A stretch of 10,122 nucleotides of DNA from the NCBI GenBank assembly GCA_964503615.1, contig CAZDBA010000170.1, forward strand, positions 1-10,122, read 5' to 3'. Below, in pieces: positions 6,102 to 10,122 of the stretch. Within the stretch, counting starts at the first letter, position 1, and every line of letters starts with the position of its first letter. The notes beneath the pieces are model-generated. The model was not told the DNA's origin and searched no databases. It saw only the letters and a program-made list of their open reading frames with translations. The translations under genes and the position numbers were made by a program. Source of the DNA: CAZDBA01 sp964503615. Lineage in GTDB: Bacteria > Planctomycetota > Planctomycetia > Pirellulales > Pirellulaceae.

Positions 6102-8114
6102 TCAATTCTCTATCCACGATTCTGACAATTCACCGCCAAAATCGGGAGTATGACTGATCGGAGCGGCCGAAGTCGGTGCAAAAGAAGTCGGTGCAGCCGA
6201 TTGGTTATCGGGACCGGCAGAAACGGGAGCGATGTCACGGCAACCCTGCTTGCACAACGAGCGGTACCGAACCGCTTTGTCCAACGCATTTTGTTGGGCA
6301 GCCGTTGTCCATTCGTCTTCCTGCAAGACAATGTTGTATCGCGAAAGCAGCGAGCCGGTTGTGAACGAGTAGTTCAACAAAGCCTGGTTGTAGTCGATAA
6401 TCGCTCGCAACAACTGGCTTTCCGTTTGAGCCGCACGTTGTTGTACGTCCAACAAAAAGAATACTTGGTCCTTGCCCTCCTCGACTCGAATCTGCTTCGG
6501 CTCCAGCTCTTCCTGGATAGCCAGCCGCGTATTGTAGACGGTGCAGATCTGTGTCAACGCGCGATCGACTTCAGTGTAAGCAGCTCCCAGGTCGTGAAGC
6601 AGTTGTCGTTGTTGCTCTTTCAAAATCGCTTTCTCGCGGATCAAGTTCAACTCTGCGTTTTTGACCGCCAGGTGCCCCTGTCGATTTCCGATCGGGCCGT
6701 TCAGTTCCAGCCCGACATTCCAGTCGTCCAGGTCCCCGCTGAACAAGTCCTCTACAGCACTACCGTTGACTCGGTCACGACTGCCGAAAAGGTTGTCGCC
6801 AAATCCGCGAAAACCATACTGCCCAACCAGATCAAGGGTCCACCTGTTGAGTGCTTTGGCGGCCACAAGTTCGAGTTCGCGTTGCTTGATCGTCCACTTC
6901 TGGCGGCGAATTTCTGGACGCTGGTGGATCGTGGCGGCCTGTGACGCTTGCCAATCAAACAGGATCGGCGCTGCCGTCGGTTCACTGATCGGTTTAATCA
7001 CCGTTGCATCACCGACACCCATTCCCAACAGACGTCGTAAGTTTCTTTCTGCACCCAATACCCCCAGTTGATTCTGTCCGACACCGACTAGCGCATTTTC
7101 TGCGTTGGCTTTGAATTGAAAGTACTGCTGGCGAGCTTGAGCTTCCTCGTCTGGGCGCCCGACGCCGTTTTCCAATCGAAGTTGGCGGTTCTGCCAAGTC
7201 TTGCGAGCGGCATCACGGGCTGTGAGTTGGGTGTCGAGGTTGCGGTACGCAAAATAAAGTTCCCAGTAGTTCTGCTCCACGTCGCGTACCAGATTACGAA
7301 CGGAACTTTCAAAATCGGCAAGGGAAATATCGCTGCGAATTCGCGCGATGAGAACACCGTTGTAGTTTCCAAAGGTCGCGTTGGGGCCGGCAATACGGTT
7401 GAATTGAACACCCGCACCTCGCAAAAGGGGCTGGCGAACATCGATTTGATTCACCGTATCCCACACACTACCGAACGTATTGGCAGTCGAATCGTTGCGA
7501 TTGTAGGTGGTAATGTTTCGAAGCGAAAGTTGAGTACCGGCTGCAGTTCGCTTGGAAATTCCCACGTTCCAGTCGCCCAAGCTCGAAGTGTTTCCCTGAA
7601 AGACGCCGAAGAACATGTTGTTAAACGTCCGTTCGGTATGACCCAAATTTCCTGTCGCCGTAAACTGAGCGTCAAAGGCGCTGAGCGCCGCTTCGACACT
7701 GGTTTGAGGATTCGTCTCAACAAGAGCTTGATCGTTCAGAGCGCTCACCGCACCAGGAGAATTGACAACCACGCCGCCTAGCTTGTTAAGGATTTTGCTG
7801 TCAGCCAAAGCGCGATGGACACATTCTTCTAACGTCAGCTCCATATATTGAACGTCAGAAAAATTGCTAAGCGTGATGGGTGGACCGGTGTAAAGGGGAT
7901 CTTCTAGATCACAGCCGTCTTCGCACAAATCTGGATGTTCGATCCGTTGAAGCACGTCAGCGCAGGGAGCACAGTCGCCAGTAGGCAAACCGAGTTTGGG
8001 TGTTCGCTGAGTTGCTCGACAGCCAGCCAGATACACAACACTAAACGAGAGCATGACCAGCAGCATCGTTTGCAGCAGCCATGATGTTGGATTGATTTGC
8101 ATATGGTTTTTCAT
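6102..8114 (-). CDS. TolC-family outer membrane efflux lipoprotein
   Basis: A 670-residue outer membrane channel subunit of the OEP/TolC family, which forms trimeric tunnels for tripartite efflux pumps or type I secretion. It starts with a signal peptide and a lipobox, VVYLAGC, giving lipid-modified C32. The region 33-90 is family-variable, then come two OEP repeats: the first opens at LTLEECVHRALADSK, with helical stretches such as LVRDVEQNYWELYFAYRN; the second includes RPEIRRQKWTIKQRELEL and ends with long heptad-rich helices (LIREKAILKEQQRQLLHDL). It is longer than Escherichia coli TolC (roughly 490 residues), mainly through the Cys-containing N-terminal extension and a C-terminal Ala/Pro/Ser-rich tail (about 630-657). 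I chose ATG 8114; TTG 8126 and ATG 8102 are alternatives. No membrane-fusion protein or inner-membrane pump lies nearby, so the partner is unknown. The CYTH gene follows. Confidence 0.93.
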   Translation of the reverse strand: MKNHMQINPTSWLLQTMLLVMLSFSVVYLAGCRATQRTPKLGLPTGDCAPCADVLQRIEHPDLCEDGCDLEDPLYTGPPITLSNFSDVQYMELTLEECVHRALADSKILNKLGGVVVNSPGAVSALNDQALVETNPQTSVEAALSAFDAQFTATGNLGHTERTFNNMFFGVFQGNTSSLGDWNVGISKRTAAGTQLSLRNITTYNRNDSTANTFGSVWDTVNQIDVRQPLLRGAGVQFNRIAGPNATFGNYNGVLIARIRSDISLADFESSVRNLVRDVEQNYWELYFAYRNLDTQLTARDAARKTWQNRQLRLENGVGRPDEEAQARQQYFQFKANAENALVGVGQNQLGVLGAERNLRRLLGMGVGDATVIKPISEPTAAPILFDWQASQAATIHQRPEIRRQKWTIKQRELELVAAKALNRWTLDLVGQYGFRGFGDNLFGSRDRVNGSAVEDLFSGDLDDWNVGLELNGPIGNRQGHLAVKNAELNLIREKAILKEQQRQLLHDLGAAYTEVDRALTQICTVYNTRLAIQEELEPKQIRVEEGKDQVFFLLDVQQRAAQTESQLLRAIIDYNQALLNYSFTTGSLLSRYNIVLQEDEWTTAAQQNALDKAVRYRSLCKQGCRDIAPVSAGPDNQSAAPTSFAPTSAAPISHTPDFGGELSESWIEN

Positions 8115-8383
8115 TCTTGCTGCCAAAACCGAGGTCTCAGATTCAGGTTACTGTGTTTAAAACTCGTATCATCGGAGTAATCGGTACAAACCGAACCTGA
8201 CGCCATTGCGATAATTAATACCGTTTCGACCCGTAGAAGCGACAATGGTTCGATAATCGGAACATCTTGCCAAGTTGAGTTGTCAGCCAGAATGGGATGA
8301 GTTTACGGGCTAGCGAACTTTTGAATTTGAATCGGTCGATAACGAATATCTCGATTGAATCGAGTCGATGGTACGAGGGGATA
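8115..8383. other. Divergent intergenic region up to gap 3
   Basis: This 269-base stretch lies between the TolC gene (minus) and the acidic protein (plus) and should contain both promoters. Visible structure: TCAGGTT (8143-8149) and AACCTGA (8194-8200), a perfect 7-base inverted pair 44 bases apart; TCGGT/ACCGA around ACAA (8181-8194); and a 15-base palindrome at 8350-8364. An ATG at 8297 opens a frame into the gap (MSLRASELLNLNRS...) that does not look like a signal peptide; whether it begins the acidic protein cannot be decided. Confidence 0.5.
8350..8364. promoter_or_regulatory. Perfect 15-base palindrome, possible operator
   Basis: CTCGATT, a central G, then AATCGAG: a perfect 7+1+7 dyad just upstream of gap 3 and of the acidic protein. 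It could be a repressor or activator site for that gene. If the gene actually starts at 8297 it would instead be coding sequence, so the regulatory reading is weak. Confidence 0.25.
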
Positions 8384-8483
8384 NNNNNNNNNNNNNNNNN
8401 NNNNNNNNNNNNNNNNNNNNNNNNNNNNNNNNNNNNNNNNNNNNNNNNNNNNNNNNNNNNNNNNNNNNNNNNNNNNNNNNNNN
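8384..8483. other. Assembly gap 3 (100 N placeholder)
   Basis: One hundred N directly before a purine-rich coding repeat (GAAGAA/GAAGAT-like codons). The assembly probably broke at this low-complexity tract. It hides the start and any signal peptide of the following gene, and the reading frame across it is unknown. Confidence 0.95.
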
Positions 8484-9005
8484 CAAGAAGATGAAGAAGT
8501 CGAGGAAGATAAAAACGTAGAAGAAGACAAAAACGCTGAGGAAAAAGAGGATGCTGTGGAGGAACCAGCTCCAAAACGGTTTTTGGAAATCGAGCCTTCA
8601 ACGATTGAGGCAATCAATCCTATGCGGCATCCGATGTCTTCACTCTCAATCGACGTTCGCGAATCGGATGGAGATGCTCCTGAAGATGAATCAACACGAC
8701 TAACAGGTCAACAGATTGAAAACTGGTCGACTTTCTCGCCACCGCCTGCAACGTTCTCCTGGACAGCTCCCAACATTCGTTACCAGCCTTTATATTTTGA
8801 GCATGTGCCATTAGAGCGATACGGGCAAACCCAAGGGCCTTTGCGAGAAGCTGTAAGAGGTACCGTTCACTTTTACGGTTCGCTATTTCTGCTACCGTTG
8901 CATGCAACGGTTGATCATCCGCGGTCGTGCGATTATCCCCTTGGTTTTTGTCGTCCCGGCAATCCTACCAAACAAGTTAGGCAGTTTTGCTGGTGGCGTA
9001 GATAA
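8484..9005 (+). CDS. Acidic repeat protein with conserved planctomycete C-terminal domain (5' end in gap)
   Basis: The visible 173 residues are read in the frame ending at TAG (9003-9005). They begin with a very acidic low-complexity tract of about 30 residues containing a tandem VEEDKN repeat (VEEDKNVEEDKNAEEKED), then a polar region. From about residue 94 comes a well-ordered domain: SWTAPNIRYQPLYFEHVPLERYG, a hydrophobic HFYGSLFLLPLHATVDHP, and CDYPLGFCRPG with two cysteines, ending QFCWWRR. From memory, motifs of the form PLYFE..LERYG plus Y.LG..RPG mark an uncharacterised family restricted to planctomycetes and probably exported; I do not know its function. The true start lies in gap 3 or before it, so length is unknown. 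It reads divergently from TolC and is followed after 129 bases by the SenB-like gene. Confidence 0.8.
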   Translation, partial: QEDEEVEEDKNVEEDKNAEEKEDAVEEPAPKRFLEIEPSTIEAINPMRHPMSSLSIDVRESDGDAPEDESTRLTGQQIENWSTFSPPPATFSWTAPNIRYQPLYFEHVPLERYGQTQGPLREAVRGTVHFYGSLFLLPLHATVDHPRSCDYPLGFCRPGNPTKQVRQFCWWRR

Positions 9006-9043
9006 ACCTTGCCCTAGAGTGGTCTGTCCGAGCTGACATGAAT

Positions 9044-9097
9044 AGTTCGTAGTACCGCCTTCACGCGAAATTCCGACTAAAGCCGATACTACAAACC
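9044..9097. repeat. Imperfect 54-base palindrome, decayed dispersed-repeat-like element
   Basis: Arms 9044-9070 and 9071-9097 meet with no spacer and pair at 19 of 27 positions. The outer part is best conserved: GTT.GTAGTA (9045-9054) against TACTACAAAC (9087-9096). Several mismatches are C opposite A, as expected when transitions erode a once perfect palindrome. The core (TTCGTAGTACCGCCTT) resembles small palindromic repeats that I associate, from memory, with Rhodopirellula-type genomes. It sits between the acidic protein stop and the SenB-like start and could also act as a weak transcript hairpin. Confidence 0.55.
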
Positions 9098-9134
9098 GAT
9101 CAACTAAGATTGGCTAGTTTAGAAAACATACGCC

Positions 9135-10122
9135 ATGCGAATTGATATTGTTTGTCCCGTTTCCGATTCGTCGACTCGCGGTAATGGAGTAACGGCCAGA
9201 CGCTGGGCAAATATTTTGACAGGATTGGGCCACACCGTCAGCATCTCCAATTCGTTTGACAATGCCGTTGATCCAAACACCCAGTGTGTCGTCGGCATTC
9301 ACGCCACGCGAAGCTCTGCGATCTTGCAAGCTGTAAAGCAGCGACAGCCCGATGCCACCTTGCTGGTTTGTCTTTCTGGCACCGATCTTAATCGTGATTT
9401 AGCCCAAGACGAATCAAACGAGGCTTACCAAAGAGCCGCTCGTAGCTTGACCATTGCCGATCGTGTGATTTTGTTAGAGCCAGAAGGGTGCAAAGGGATT
9501 CAGGACCGCACACTACGAGAATTGGTGCTTGCGAAATCGATTGTCATCTACCAGTCAGCATCAGCTGTAGACAATACAAAACCGGCTCAGCATGACGCTT
9601 TTGTGGTTTCGGTGATTGGGCATTTGCGACCGGTAAAAGATCCGTTCCGAACCGCACTGGCAGCTGAGCAATTACCCGACGACTCCATGATCGAGGTGGT
9701 CCATTTTGGGCAAGCACTTTCTGATGAGATGTGTGAGCAGGCGATTGCGATGGATAGAGCGAATTCTCGCTACCGCTGGGTGGGCAATCGGCCTCATGCA
9801 GATGCAATGCAGCAATTGGCTCAAAGCAGGGCCACGGTACTTTCATCTCTTTCAGAGGGAGCTCCGAGTATCATCTCCGAAGCGGTCGTAAACTCGGTGC
9901 CAATTCTCGCAACTCGAATTCCCGCAACGATCGGGTTATTGGGAAGCGACTACCCGGGCTTTTTTGAGATTGGGGCAACGGACCAGCTGACCGATCTGTT
10001 GAACCGCTTGGAAAAGGAACCAAGCTTTGCCGACCAGTTAAAGGATTGGCTAAAGCAAATCGCAGGTCGGTTTTCCCCGGAGCAGGAACAGCTCGCATGG
10101 AAAACGTTGCTGAGTAGTCTTG
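9135..10122 (+). CDS. senB: SenB-family selenosugar synthase-like glycosyltransferase (3' end beyond window)
   Basis: The frame is open from ATG 9135 to the right edge, giving 329 residues, probably close to full length. It matches the glycosyltransferase family (TIGR04348) renamed for SenB, the GT-B enzyme that transfers selenium from selenophosphate onto a UDP-sugar in selenoneine biosynthesis. Landmarks in order: RGNGVTARRWA (15-25), HATRSSA (56-62), LSGTDLNRD (80-88), SLTIADRVILLE (104-115), YQSA (139-142), VIGHLRPVKDPFRTA (160-174), YRWVGNRPH (213-221), SSLSEGAPSIISEA (237-250), and RIPATIGLLGSDYPGFF (261-277). In the SEG...SEA loop, SenB proteins as I recall them read EGGAN; here it is EGAPS, and GNVGML is ATIGLL, so donor or acceptor specificity may differ. 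No Shine-Dalgarno sequence precedes the ATG. The partners SenA (ergothioneine-synthase-like) and SenC (selenophosphate synthetase-like) are not in the window and would have to be downstream or elsewhere. An ordinary GT4-type role is the alternative. Confidence 0.8.
   Translation, partial: MRIDIVCPVSDSSTRGNGVTARRWANILTGLGHTVSISNSFDNAVDPNTQCVVGIHATRSSAILQAVKQRQPDATLLVCLSGTDLNRDLAQDESNEAYQRAARSLTIADRVILLEPEGCKGIQDRTLRELVLAKSIVIYQSASAVDNTKPAQHDAFVVSVIGHLRPVKDPFRTALAAEQLPDDSMIEVVHFGQALSDEMCEQAIAMDRANSRYRWVGNRPHADAMQQLAQSRATVLSSLSEGAPSIISEAVVNSVPILATRIPATIGLLGSDYPGFFEIGATDQLTDLLNRLEKEPSFADQLKDWLKQIAGRFSPEQEQLAWKTLLSSL

Noticed and set aside
6150..6944. Plus-strand 264-codon frame
   Set aside because: It lies wholly antisense to the TolC gene, whose two OEP domains are clear; the long frame reflects codon usage of the real gene.
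7116..7781. Plus-strand 221-codon frame
   Set aside because: Also antisense to the TolC gene, with no recognisable domain.
8484..8560. GAA-rich repeat as a CRISPR or non-coding satellite
   Set aside because: It is in frame with a conserved downstream domain and encodes an acidic tract; no regular repeat-spacer spacing is seen. No CRISPR array, tRNA or rRNA was recognised anywhere in the window.
8215..8613. Minus-strand frame spanning gap 3
   Set aside because: Its readable part is Ser/Leu-rich because it is antisense to the GAA/GAT acidic repeat, and its continuity depends on placeholder Ns.

Overview
The window looks like about 10 kb of chromosome from a planctomycete, probably of the Pirellulaceae (Rhodopirellula-like) type. 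The evidence is the gene content. There is a Tat-exported DUF1501 protein, a Tat-exported xylose-isomerase-like TIM-barrel protein, a very long TolC-type outer-membrane lipoprotein with planctomycete-style domain sequence, and an acidic protein whose C-terminal motif (YQPLYFEHVPLERYG) I associate with planctomycetes only. Base composition is near 50% GC by eye. The assignment comes from recognising families, not from a database search. The sequence is a draft scaffold: three runs of exactly 100 N (1120-1219, 2589-2688, 8384-8483) are placeholder gaps of unknown true size.

Layout, left to right: the last 25 codons of an unrecognised plus-strand gene (2-79); a NUDIX hydrolase on the minus strand (294-719); a roughly 540-base intergenic stretch containing gap 1; the DUF1501 protein on plus (1258-2559), convergent across gap 2 with a minus-strand pair, the TIM-barrel protein (2698-3681) and an alpha/beta-hydrolase with a lipoprotein-like N-terminus (3868-4836). 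Next is a 413-base intergenic region with a good sigma-54-type promoter candidate and an upstream dyad, leading into a 69-residue single-span membrane protein (5250-5459) that ends at a strong intrinsic terminator (5492-5530). On minus follow a TolC-family efflux/secretion lipoprotein (6102-8114) and a CYTH/triphosphate-tunnel enzyme (5562-6035), 66 bases apart and perhaps cotranscribed. Divergent from them on plus is an acidic, repeat-bearing secreted-type protein interrupted by gap 3 (8484-9005), then a decayed 54-base palindrome, then a SenB-family selenosugar synthase-like glycosyltransferase (9135 to the right edge).

Functionally, the centre is an export-oriented set (two Tat substrates, a probable lipoprotein esterase) that fits extracytoplasmic sugar or ester processing, though nothing shows they form one pathway. 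TolC plus CYTH look like ordinary housekeeping. The most notable gene is the SenB homologue at the right edge. SenB makes the selenosugar intermediate of selenoneine biosynthesis, and this copy departs from the usual family residues in the conserved EGGAN loop. The other most useful observations are that gap 1 is bounded by an exact 55-base duplication (a de Bruijn-graph contig overlap, so the gap is probably not real), and the sigma-54-type site in front of the small membrane protein.
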